Positions 1 to 7,478 of a DNA stretch of 64,000 nucleotides are shown piece after piece. The position numbers were made by a program, and so were the translations under genes. This DNA comes from Chryseobacterium indologenes (lineage in GTDB: Bacteria; Bacteroidota; Bacteroidia; Flavobacteriales; Weeksellaceae), in assembly GCA_016025055.1 (NCBI GenBank), contig CP065590.1, forward strand, positions 1,922,001 to 1,986,000, read 5' to 3'. The notes under the pieces are model-generated. The model was not told the DNA's origin, made no database searches, and was given only the letters and a program-made list of their open reading frames with translations. Numbering within the stretch: the first letter of the stretch is position 1; the number at the start of each line of letters is the position of its first letter.

Positions 1-414
1 AAAGATGTCAAAGATAAGATTGATACATTCATAATGAATGAATTTACGATAATGCAGCTCTTGCGGGTTTTTATTAAGATGGCGAATAAGAGAATAATTG
101 ACAATTTCTAATAGGGTATCCGTCTCATCCTTGCTATTGCTGATAATTTGTAATGTGTACTTGTAGACCTGATCATCCACATCCTCCAATATTTCATCAC
201 TATCGATATCTATATATTCCTGATAGTGCAAATAAGCTACCAGCCAGCCAAATCCTATAATTCCATTTTCAAAGCTATAGTCATCTGATTGAGAAATGCT
301 TTCAGCAATTGTATTTAGAATGCTTTCACCTTCTCCGAATTGCGATCTTTCATTACTTAGAAATAAACGCAGAGCAATGATGGCTAGTCCATTATCTGTT
401 AATCCTGTGTTCAT
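1..414 (-). CDS. LanC-like (lanthionine cyclase-like) protein, N-terminal part, runs off the left edge
   Basis: The frame is open from ATG at 414 to the window edge (138 codons). The start overlaps the stop of the upstream glycosyltransferase-like gene by four bases (ATGA), so the two are probably translationally coupled. The protein begins MNTGLTDNGLAIIALRLFL. Around residues 49-62 it has an ENGIIGFGWLVAYL stretch, which resembles the helical-barrel repeats of the LanC-like family (GLAGIGW-type motif). The zinc-binding Cys/His residues that define LanC lie in the C-terminal half, which is not in the window, so cyclase activity cannot be judged. In Bacteroidota such proteins occur beside double-glycine-leader peptide genes, as here. 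Assignment is by resemblance only; another alpha/alpha-barrel protein is possible. Confidence 0.55.
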   Translation of the reverse strand, partial: MNTGLTDNGLAIIALRLFLSNERSQFGEGESILNTIAESISQSDDYSFENGIIGFGWLVAYLHYQEYIDIDSDEILEDVDDQVYKYTLQIISNSKDETDTLLEIVNYSLIRHLNKNPQELHYRKFIHYECINLIFDIF

Positions 415-1778
415 AAGAGTAAAAATATAGGGTCTTCTACTTGTATAAGAGATTGAAAGTCTGTAGTTGTGGAACCTTCAGCTTTTTGGATGGTTGTTGC
501 AGTTTCGTATCTTGAGAATTTGCCAATATTTTGTGTTAAAATATCACCATCCAAAACTTTAGAAAAAGCAGTGTCGAAAAGCTGATCAATCTTGTAATAT
601 ACAGGAAACTGGTAATAAGTATAGGGAAATTCGACAATTTTCATAATACTTACAATAGGAATAAGTACAGGGCCTGGAATCCTGATTGTCGTTTTTTCCC
701 GATTATCGCCCGAAAATTCGGCAGCATCAATTACCTCGGTGTCCAGGTGCTTTAATAGATATGCTTTGATCTTATTAAATGTACTTTCGGTTGTATTTTC
801 TACCACAAACAAGGAATTTCTTAATTCAATCCGGTCTCGATCCAACTCCTGTTTTCTCATTTTTATATGCTTTATCAGAGGATAGCTGCAGTTGGTATCC
901 GGAATTGCATATAGATTATTGTCATACCACGGAGCATATTGGATGTAATCTCTTTTGTAAAAGAATAATTCTCTTTCCTGATGACTTCCTGAGTAATGAA
1001 GAATAGCTTTTTCGTGATAATCATGAATCGGATCAGTTGGCCAGCAAAAATCCAACTCAGGATGTATCTGTACCTTCTTATTAAAATACCAGAGATTATA
1101 CAATACAGCCCACATGTCAGCGCACCAGGCTTGTACTTTTTTAGGCATATATTCCGGATTGCCGATCAGTTTCTGTTGTTCATCATTATTAAAATCTTCA
1201 AGTAAACAGAATATTGATTCCGAATCCTCATACACTTTTTCCCAAAACTCCTTTGTAATATGTTTTAATAAATATTGTGCTCCACCAGTGTGAGAATCAT
1301 TTTCTATTACAGTGTCTTCCGAAATTCCTACAATAGAACACATCTTTTTTAAAATTTTTTTGTTCGTGCTTTTTACAACGTAATTTGAATCCAAATAAGA
1401 GCGTGTGTCTGATACATAATTAATCTCATCTGTTTCTACGGATGGAATTCTGCTAAAAATAATATCAGAATCGTGATAAAAAATTATCCGATTATTCAAG
1501 GAAGGAAATTGTTCCCAGTGTTTTGTTAACAAATGAGGACGTATCGTAGAAATGTATTGGTTCCGGGAGCGGGTGTCCGGATATAAAAAGAAGCTTGCAA
1601 ATGTGTGATTGTCTTGTACAAACTGATTGAACTCTTTCTTAAGACCTATAACAGGATTAAATCCAATTACAATGTGTATATCCTTTTTTGATATACCAAG
1701 TTGGCTTAGATTTCTTATCAGAACCTCTAATTGCCAGATAAAATAAATGTCATCAGGTTGAGCGGAAAGAAAAAGCAT
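411..1778 (-). CDS. Putative GT-A type glycosyltransferase in a peptide-modification locus
   Basis: 455 aa, cytosolic, with no signal peptide or membrane segment. The N-terminal ~300 residues look like a GT-A nucleotide-sugar fold: a first strand (MLFLSAQPDD), a metal-binding DxD in a hydrophobic setting (FYHDSDIIF, D103-x-D105) and later CADMWAVLYNLW and EKAILHYSG segments, where GT-A enzymes place acceptor and C-terminal metal-binding residues. The last ~150 residues are a separate region I do not recognise. The gene follows two double-glycine peptide genes after a terminator-like hairpin and overlaps the LanC-like gene. A role in sugar modification of the peptides is therefore reasonable inference, not shown. 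I chose the first ATG, which gives the strand-start MLFL. The exact GT family is uncertain. Confidence 0.6.
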   Translation of the reverse strand: MLFLSAQPDDIYFIWQLEVLIRNLSQLGISKKDIHIVIGFNPVIGLKKEFNQFVQDNHTFASFFLYPDTRSRNQYISTIRPHLLTKHWEQFPSLNNRIIFYHDSDIIFSRIPSVETDEINYVSDTRSYLDSNYVVKSTNKKILKKMCSIVGISEDTVIENDSHTGGAQYLLKHITKEFWEKVYEDSESIFCLLEDFNNDEQQKLIGNPEYMPKKVQAWCADMWAVLYNLWYFNKKVQIHPELDFCWPTDPIHDYHEKAILHYSGSHQERELFFYKRDYIQYAPWYDNNLYAIPDTNCSYPLIKHIKMRKQELDRDRIELRNSLFVVENTTESTFNKIKAYLLKHLDTEVIDAAEFSGDNREKTTIRIPGPVLIPIVSIMKIVEFPYTYYQFPVYYKIDQLFDTAFSKVLDGDILTQNIGKFSRYETATTIQKAEGSTTTDFQSLIQVEDPIFLLL

Positions 1779-1806
1779 ATTTAAGGTATCAGATTTTATA
1801 AATGAG

Positions 1807-1839
1807 AAAAAAATCTGATAGACAAAACCTGTCTATCAG
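1807..1839 (-). terminator. Strong hairpin plus T-run between peptide genes and glycosyltransferase-like gene
   Basis: A perfect 10-bp stem (CTGATAGACA / TGTCTATCAG) with a 5-nt loop is followed, in the minus direction, by seven T. It sits in the 72-bp gap between the upstream six-Cys peptide gene and the glycosyltransferase-like gene. It would end most transcripts after the peptide genes and let a minority through to the modifying enzymes. Confidence 0.85.
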
Positions 1840-1850
1840 AAACCAGCTTG

Positions 1851-2054
1851 TTAGATTTTTAAACATCTTAAACAAGAGTAAAATATGCCGCAGGCAGTTC
1901 CCTCAGGGCATTCTGAATTTGAATGGCACATATCTCCGCCACCACAGTATTGATCTGTCGGGTCGTGAAGTCCGCCAAATAAATTTTTCAGTTGTTCTCT
2001 ACTAAGTTTTTCATTAACACCTGATTTAAGATGTTTTAAACTAATTTTTTTCAT
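1851..2054 (-). CDS. Double-glycine-leader six-cysteine peptide precursor (copy A)
   Basis: 67 aa. The leader (residues 1-28) is MKKISLKHLK then EKLSREQLKNLFGG, typical of Bacteroidota bacteriocin-like/natural-product precursors, with predicted cleavage after Gly27-Gly28 by a C39-type peptidase. The 39-residue core has six cysteines (QYC, DMC, SEC, TAC, SC, RC), three prolines or fewer and several Ser/Thr. It could be disulfide-bonded, thioether-bridged or glycosylated. It is paralogous to the next gene upstream: the leaders differ at only a few positions while the cores share only the cysteine number. No transporter or C39 peptidase is visible in the window. A pseudoknot-like element lies 23 nt upstream of the ATG. 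Start: first ATG, matching the paralog. Confidence 0.8.
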   Translation of the reverse strand: MKKISLKHLKSGVNEKLSREQLKNLFGGLHDPTDQYCGGGDMCHSNSECPEGTACGIFYSCLRCLKI

Positions 2055-2077
2055 AGTTGCTAATAATTTGATGTTGT

Positions 2078-2110
2078 AGTGACTACATAAGCCCAGTCAC
2101 TTTAGGCTTA
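2078..2110 (-). promoter_or_regulatory. Candidate H-type pseudoknot leader element, copy A
   Basis: In the sense strand, stem 1 is AAGCC (2109-2105) with GGCTT (2093-2089). Stem 2 is AGTGACT (2101-2095), lying in the loop of stem 1, with AGTCACT (2084-2078) downstream. Connecting loops are TAA, G and ATGT, lengths compatible with an H-type pseudoknot. It ends 23 nt before the copy A peptide ATG. It matches copy B at 2407-2438 in all loops, with compensatory stem changes. Function is inferred; it could act on translation or mRNA stability. Confidence 0.65.
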
Positions 2111-2172
2111 GATCTGGATAGCTTTTGTGTAAGGTGCTTTATTCAATGGGTGATTGCTCAAACTGTGATTGA

Positions 2173-2385
2173 TTATTCACATTTTGGTCCACAACATTCG
2201 TAACCACCTCTTCCATTACTTCTTGCATCTCCTGTACAATTGTAATTCCAACATAAAGGTTGGCTAAATACACATGCTCCGTTCCCTGTGGCAGCAGCAA
2301 TTCCACCAAACACATTTTTCAATTGTTCCCTTGTAAGTTTTTCATTCACCTCTGCTTTAAGATGTTTTAAATTAATTTTTTTCAT
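2173..2385 (-). CDS. Double-glycine-leader six-cysteine peptide precursor (copy B)
   Basis: 70 aa from the ATG at 2385. An in-frame ATG ten codons upstream (2415) is rejected because 2385 reproduces the leader start of the paralog (MKKINLKHLK) and because the earlier start would place coding sequence inside the pseudoknot element. Leader residues 1-28 end EKLTREQLKNVFGG. The 42-residue core is rich in Gly/Ala/Asn and has six cysteines, including a CC pair near the C-terminus (ECCGPKC). The core is unlike copy A apart from cysteine number, the usual pattern of a leader-conserved, core-diversified precursor family. It is the first gene of the locus and lies 118 bp upstream of copy A. The likely product is an exported, cysteine-rich bacteriocin-like peptide of unknown activity. 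Confidence 0.8.
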   Translation of the reverse strand: MKKINLKHLKAEVNEKLTREQLKNVFGGIAAATGNGACVFSQPLCWNYNCTGDARSNGRGGYECCGPKCE

Positions 2386-2406
2386 GAAAATTGATTTATT
2401 AGTTTT

Positions 2407-2438
2407 AGCAGCCACATAAACCCGGCTACTTTAGGCTA
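2407..2438 (-). promoter_or_regulatory. Candidate H-type pseudoknot leader element, copy B
   Basis: Same layout as copy A. Stem 2 is AGTAGCC (2430-2424) with GGCTGCT (2413-2407), seven pairs including one G-U. Stem 1 is AGCC (2437-2434) with GGTT (2422-2419), including one G-U. Loops TAA, G and ATGT are identical to copy A. The element ends 21 nt before the copy B ATG at 2385. An extra AGTAGCC at 2440-2434 could offer an alternative partner for the 3' arm. Confidence 0.65.
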
Positions 2439-2789
2439 CTGCATAGTACATAAATTCTCTGCAGATTTTATCAAGTATTTTATAGCTAAGGTCATTGTTG
2501 TTTTTGAAAATGGAAGTGGTACTTTCCTAACAAACATATCCAATAGTCCCCGATTTTAAAAAATATAATCCATCAGATTTATAAAATTGGATATTTGAAT
2601 ATCAATATTTTTTACATGTAAATTATTGATTGTCAGTTGGTAGTATTTGCTGTCTTATGTATGTCTCAATTTTTTTATTTCTCTGCATTATTAATTGACA
2701 ATAGCTGTTTTTTATTAATTTAAAAGCTTTGTTGAGATAAATAAATCCCGAAATTCACTCAAAAAGAATATGCTTGCCTACTAAAACAA
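2439..2789. other. AT-rich intergenic stretch upstream of the peptide genes
   Basis: No supportable gene on either strand. On the minus strand a TATGTTTG (2538-2531) fits the flavobacterial -7 box TAnnTTTG and could serve the peptide genes, but I found no TTG at the right distance, so I do not call a promoter. Confidence 0.5.
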
Positions 2790-2820
2790 AAAAAACAGCA
2801 TTTCTTCAATGCTGTTTTTA
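2790..2820 (-). terminator. Terminator of the HMA/TonB receptor gene
   Basis: AAACAGCATT / AATGCTGTTT stem with a short TCTTC loop, flanked by A and T runs on both sides, immediately after the stop of the TonB receptor gene. It is symmetric, so it could also work in the other direction. Confidence 0.85.
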
Positions 2821-2840
2821 TAATTTTCTATTAGATAAAT

Positions 2841-5521
2841 TTAGAATGTCACGTCCAGTCCGACATAAAAATTAGCTTTCATAATCGGGGCATATACCAT
2901 TCCGCCATCAAAATAATTTCCAAAAGGATTTCTAAAATCTACAATCGCATTTTTTTGATAATAGGAAGTAAGGTTTTCACCACCTACATAAGCCCTGATC
3001 TTTTTATTGAAATTTCTGGAAATCTGAGCATTCAGTACTGCGTAAGAATCAGAATAGGCAGGTAGCTGGAATTCGGCAGGATTGCTTGCGGTATCAGGTA
3101 ACCTTTGTTTTCCTACCCAATTCAAAGTGGTATCAAAACTCCAGAATCCGCCTTTATCATTTTTATTGGTTGCATAGGCCAGATTTACAAAACCTCTATG
3201 TTTTGCCATGAAAGGAACCTCTCTTCTTCCTCCTAGATAATCTGCCTGTACATCATAATATTTATACGCCAATCTTACATCAAAGTTTTTAAACGGAGTA
3301 AAATCCCATTGCGTCTGGAATGAGTTGGCAAATGATTTTCCTTCAAGATTATAGAAAGTCAGCTGTTGGGGAGAACGGTCCAGATCCACCAATACCTGGT
3401 CCTGGAAGTCTGTTCTGAAGAAATCTGCAATAATTGTTGATTTTCTTCCGAAAAGCTTGAATTCCTGTTGTAAACTGGCTCCATAATTCCAAGCGATTTC
3501 TGGTTTTAAACCATAAATATTTCCTCCGTTAGGCAGAATATTAATCGTTCTGTTGGACGCAAAATACTGTTGGCTCTCGGCAAAAACATTCGCTGTTCTG
3601 AATCCTCTGCCGGCAGAAAGCCTTAAGATCGTTTGCGGCGTAAAGTCGTATTTGAAATTAAGTCTTGGGGTAAACTGGGTTCCTGCCAAATTGTGAAAAT
3701 CTACCCTTGTGCCTGCCACTAAGGTATATTTTAACCCTGTAAGTGTATATTCTGCAAAAATACCGGGAACAATCTCGTTTCTTCGAAGATCATCCGTTAC
3801 ATAAGTCTCTTTATAGCCATCATATAAAAAGCTTGCACCGGCTTTATATTTGTGATTGGTATTTCCGATAATACTTTCAAAAATTAAATTTGAATAATAG
3901 GTATGTTGCTGTCCCGCATAATTTCGCAGTCCGAAAAAGCTGTCCTGCTGGTGGTATACGTACTGATTCATCCAGCCAATACTCTGGTAAGGTTTTCCTT
4001 TGAAAACATACCCTGTTTTATTCCAGACCTGAAATCTCGATATATCAATTCCTACCCCATATGCAGGCTGCTTATCCTGCGCCAGCTTTTTATCAAAACC
4101 AATTTGTCCTGCAGTTCTTTCGTCTCTGATGAAATTAATTCCAAAATGAGATCCGAATCCCGATTTCTCAAGATCATTGTAGTTTAAAAGGTAAGCTGCG
4201 TTAATTTGTGTTCCCTTCGGTCTGTCAAGAAAACCATCATGATTCATATCCGTATTCCCAAAGGTACCGTTTCCGTGTAGCAGAAAGGTTTGTGACCATT
4301 TGTCATTAATCGGGGATACGTGGGTAATGTTGGCTTCAGCTCTTCCGTTAAAATCAGAAAAAAGATTGAGGGAAGTTTCCGGTGATTTAGCATTTTTCAG
4401 AAGCTCAGTATTGATCTGTCCTGTAATGCTTTCGTAACCGTTGGTTACTGTACTTCCTCCTTTTGTTAATTGGATACTTTCAATCCATCTTCCAGGAATG
4501 AAATTCAATCCGTACGCAGAAGCAAGACCCCGGATTTCGGGCAGCTGTTCTTTCGTGAGACTTGTGTATTTTTGATCTAATCCCAGCATTTTCAACTGCT
4601 TTGTTCCTGTAACCGCATTACTGAAAGAAACATCCACTGTTGCATTGGTCTCAAAACTTTCAGATAAATTACAACACGCAGCTTTTAATAATTCTTTTTA
4701 TCAATATTGAAAACCAGTCCTGCTTCTTTTTTACTTACGGAGGTTGCTGCTTTGGATCCTGTCACTACGACACCTTCAATTTTTTTTTCAGTTGTACTCT
4801 CTGAATCGCGATGAGAAGGCATTTCGTGATCTTCATGTTTTGTTGCTTCATCATCATGTACATTCGGGTTGGCCTCTCCGAAAGGAACGTCCCTGTCGTA
4901 TAGACAACATCCCGGAAGGTTTTTATAAGTGGCATCGGTCGTTTTATACTTTTCATTGTCGTGACCGGCATCAGCGATGGATTTTAAAATTCTGTCAGGA
5001 GACGTTTTTGAAGAATCGAATTGCAGGACGACAGTCTGTTTTTCAGCACTCCATTCTGCATGGTCTGCTCCTGCTTCTTTTGCAGCCTTCTCAATTCTGG
5101 CCTTACAAGAAGCGCAGTTTCCTTTTACGAAAAACTCATTTTCATTTTTTTTATGATGTTCATGAGCTTCTGTCTGTGAAGATGCCGGCTGCAGGTTTCT
5201 TTCGTAATGACAACACCCCGGAAGCCCTTCATACGTTTCATTGGATGCTTTGAACTTCTCGTTATCGTGTCCTGCTTCGGCAACCTTTTTTAGAATGTCT
5301 TCGGCAGAAGTTTTGTCGGTTTCAAATGTTAAAGTCTGAAGATCAATAGAATAGTCCGCTTTTTTTGCTCCTGCTTTTTTTGCGGCAGTCTCAATTCTTG
5401 TCTTGCACATCTCGCAGTTCCCTTTTACTTTGAACTGGTTTTTTGTAAGATTTTGTGCAGCTATTAATTGAGTAAATAAGAATAATGTACCAAGTAGTAA
5501 CTTGGAAATATATAATTTCAT
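2841..5521 (-). pseudogene. TonB-dependent receptor with two N-terminal HMA (heavy-metal) domains, split by a one-base frameshift
   Basis: Two frames (4685-5521 and 2841-4637) join into one 893-aa protein if the A-run at 4695-4699 (plus strand T5) is one base longer. Domains: signal peptide 1-22; HMA-like domain with GNCEMC (C36, C39) and a PGCCHY motif; second HMA-like domain with GNCASC (C136, C139) and PGCCLY; a His/Asp-rich linker (about 212-240); plug domain from IEGVVVTGS; then a beta-barrel ending in a TonB-receptor C-terminal strand. In this family it would bind and import a metal or metal complex across the outer membrane; CxxC suggests Cu(I) or similar. The upstream genes encode two more Cys/His-rich exported proteins. 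As given the gene is broken, but the break is in a homopolymer and may be a sequencing error. Confidence 0.85.
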
Positions 5522-5542
5522 TTTGTTTAAAAGTTTAGATTA

Positions 5543-5576
5543 ATTAAAAAAGGGTTCATTACGTTATATAATGAAC
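5543..5576 (-). terminator. Hairpin terminator upstream of the HMA/TonB receptor gene
   Basis: Perfect 8-bp stem GTTCATTA / TAATGAAC with a 7-nt loop. On the minus strand it is followed by CCC and a run of six T. It separates the small Cys-rich gene from the receptor gene, so the receptor may be made at a lower level or from its own start. Confidence 0.7.
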
Positions 5577-5589
5577 AGGCTGTATGTAA

Positions 5590-5949
5590 TTATCCTATCT
5601 TCGGCGGCTGCCAGATTTCTTTTAAACGATCTGATAAATAAGGATCTGAGTATTGAAACTGCGGGTTCTTATTGGCTTTGTAATAAGACAGTTCCAGACG
5701 TAAATTTTTTGAAAAAGGAGTTTCTATAAAGGTGAAACAGGCTATACAGGATGAGCAGCAGTCATCATTACAGGAAGATTCTTTTCTGTCTCCTTTATGT
5801 TCTTTTGAAGAGTGGTTTTTACAGCAATCACTCTTTTGGGTTTCTTCCTTGCAGCAGGTTTTCTGCATAGATTCTGCATAGAAGCTGTCTTTAGGAATCA
5901 AGAAAATTCCTAAGCAAAAAACTATCGTCAATAGGTGAAACAGCTTCAT
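5590..5949 (-). CDS. Small cysteine-rich exported protein of the metal locus
   Basis: 119 aa from ATG at 5949. The frame is open to an ATG at 5988, but that start would add 13 residues before an otherwise normal signal peptide (MKLFHLLTIVFCLGIFL) and would overlap the upstream gene. After the signal the mature part has paired cysteines (KTCC, DCC, DDCCSSC) among Lys/Asp/His-rich sequence (residues about 30-75), then a C-terminal segment ending WQPPKIG. The cysteine pairs next to an HMA-bearing receptor suggest periplasmic metal binding. It recalls small Bacteroidota proteins with CC and PP motifs, but the usual N-terminal HYC is absent, so I do not assign the family. It lies 19 bp after the His/Cys-repeat lipoprotein gene and is probably co-transcribed with it. 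Confidence 0.65.
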   Translation of the reverse strand: MKLFHLLTIVFCLGIFLIPKDSFYAESMQKTCCKEETQKSDCCKNHSSKEHKGDRKESSCNDDCCSSCIACFTFIETPFSKNLRLELSYYKANKNPQFQYSDPYLSDRLKEIWQPPKIG

Positions 5950-5968
5950 GTCTGCAAAATTACGAAAT

Positions 5969-6601
5969 TTATGGTAAAGGATCACCAACTTTTATAGAGC
6001 AACTGTGCCAAGGTTCACCATGGGCCGGATTTACTTTAGGTTTTTCTCCCATGGCAAGATTCTGTTGTGCGGGAGACGGTGGAGGTGTTACCTGTGCTGT
6101 ATTCTGAACGGGCTGAGAGGCGGGTGCAGGTTTGCTGTTCAATGGTTGCCCTACCGGGATATCACAACGATGGCCTGGCTGTCCGTGAGGAGGGTTCATG
6201 CCCGGGGCTGTTTTTACTTGTTTAGCGTTGTTGTCAATTGCTATTTTGCCCGGTGAAACTGCATTAGGATCAATCTGAACAGTGTTATTACTGCCAACTG
6301 TTATATTTTGTGTCGCAGAGTTTGTGGGTTGGCTATTTAAAGGCTGTCCTACAGGAATGTCACAACGGTGACCCGGCTGTCCGTGCGCAGGATTCATTCC
6401 TGCAGCTGTTGCTACGGGAGCAGGATTAGGATTTGATTGAATTCCGGCCTGATCCATCAAAGCTGTTTTTGAAGTTGTATTTGTGGTTACAACAGATTGC
6501 TGAACACTGGCTTCTTCTTTAATATAAGTAGCTCTTTCATCTTTCCTGCAAGACGTTGCGAACAAGGATAGGGCTGCCAGGTCTAAAAATGTATTCTTCA
6601 T
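5969..6601 (-). CDS. Lipoprotein with three NPxHGxPxHxC repeats, probable metal binder
   Basis: 210 aa. Signal sequence with a lipobox ending at Cys18 (LFATSC), so it is membrane-anchored on the periplasmic side. The rest is low-complexity (Pro/Asn/Gln/Thr/Ala) carrying three near-copies of a ~21-residue motif, GMNPAHGQPGHRCDIPVGQP at about 69-90 and again at 135-156, and a diverged copy NPAHGEPWHSC at 190-210 at the C-terminus. Each copy offers two His and one Cys. That pattern next to a Cys-rich protein and an HMA-fused TonB receptor suggests capture or buffering of a thiophilic metal such as copper; this is inference. First gene of the apparent metal operon. Confidence 0.7.
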   Translation of the reverse strand: MKNTFLDLAALSLFATSCRKDERATYIKEEASVQQSVVTTNTTSKTALMDQAGIQSNPNPAPVATAAGMNPAHGQPGHRCDIPVGQPLNSQPTNSATQNITVGSNNTVQIDPNAVSPGKIAIDNNAKQVKTAPGMNPPHGQPGHRCDIPVGQPLNSKPAPASQPVQNTAQVTPPPSPAQQNLAMGEKPKVNPAHGEPWHSCSIKVGDPLP

Positions 6602-6620
6602 TTATTCATGGGTATAAAAC

Positions 6621-6659
6621 AAAATTAGCAAAACATTTTCAAATGCTTTGCTAATTTTA
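6621..6659 (-). terminator. Terminator of the two-component operon
   Basis: AAAATTAGCAAA / TTTGCTAATTTT long stem with an ACATTTTCAAATGC loop that itself contains a short pairing. It starts 23 bp after the response regulator stop and ends in T-rich sequence on the minus strand. Confidence 0.75.
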
Positions 6660-6681
6660 TATTTATAATCCGGTTTTGGGC

Positions 6682-7368
6682 TTAATTTTTTACCAAAAGT
6701 CTGAATCCTTCTCCGTGCACGTTGATGATTTCCAATCCTTCATCATCTTTCAATAGCTTACGAAGTTTAGCGATATATACGTCCATACTTCTCGCTGTAA
6801 AGTAGTTTTCTTTCTTCCAGATCTTTCTTAACGCAAGATCTCTGGGCATGAAATCGTTTCTGTGGATACATAGAAGCTTTAACAGCTCATTTTCTTTCGG
6901 AGAAAGTTTGTATTCTTTATCACCCACTTTAAGCTGTCTCAGCATAGAGTCGAAGAAAATATTGCTGATTTTGAATTGTTCCTGTTCTTCATTTTCCAGG
7001 GTAGAGCTTCTTTGTAGAATAGCTTTGATCTTATATAAAAGAAGTTCAGTATCAAAAGGCTTTGTAATGTAATCATCAGCTCCCAACTGATATCCTTTCA
7101 AGATATCTTCTCTCATATTTCTGGCAGTAAGGAATATGATAGGAGTATTTTTATCAATCTTTTTTACGTCCTCAGCTAATGAGAATCCGTCTTTTTTAGG
7201 CATCATGACGTCGAATATACAGATGTCGAATTCATTTTCCGTAAATTCTTTCAATCCTTGTTCTCCATCCGTTGCAAGGGTAACTTCAAAATTATTGATC
7301 GTTAAATAATCTTTAAGTACCGCCCCGAAACTCTGATCGTCCTCTACTAATAATATTCTGTTGCTCAT
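6682..7368 (-). CDS. OmpR-family response regulator
   Basis: 228 aa. Receiver domain 1-120 with the acidic pair E9/D10/D11, phospho-acceptor D53 (CIFDVMMP), T81 (FLTAR) and K103 (YITKPFD). A winged-helix DNA-binding domain follows at about 130-228, with the usual KLSPKENELLKLL and MDVYIAKLRKLL helices. It is phosphorylated by the histidine kinase encoded just upstream (gap 110 bp) and acts as a transcription factor. The order kinase-regulator and the sequence type resemble the RprX/RprY pair of Bacteroidota, whose targets vary between species. The full family length is present and no residue is missing. Target genes cannot be read from this window. Confidence 0.92.
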   Translation of the reverse strand: MSNRILLVEDDQSFGAVLKDYLTINNFEVTLATDGEQGLKEFTENEFDICIFDVMMPKKDGFSLAEDVKKIDKNTPIIFLTARNMREDILKGYQLGADDYITKPFDTELLLYKIKAILQRSSTLENEEQEQFKISNIFFDSMLRQLKVGDKEYKLSPKENELLKLLCIHRNDFMPRDLALRKIWKKENYFTARSMDVYIAKLRKLLKDDEGLEIINVHGEGFRLLVKN

Positions 7369-7478
7369 AATTTTAATAATTAAATTAATAATTAAGAATG
7401 AACTTCTTCACTCTATCTTCTTATATATTGTTATTTGGTTTATTAGATGTCCAGTCTTTTTTATTTTTTATATCACGT

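Noticed and set aside
2386..2415. Earlier start for the copy B peptide (ten extra codons)
   Set aside because: The paralog starts at the equivalent of 2385, and the extension would overlap the conserved leader element.
4744..5253. 169-codon open frame on the plus strand opposite the HMA region
   Set aside because: It is antisense to well-supported HMA coding sequence, has no family resemblance and has a composition typical of a shadow frame.
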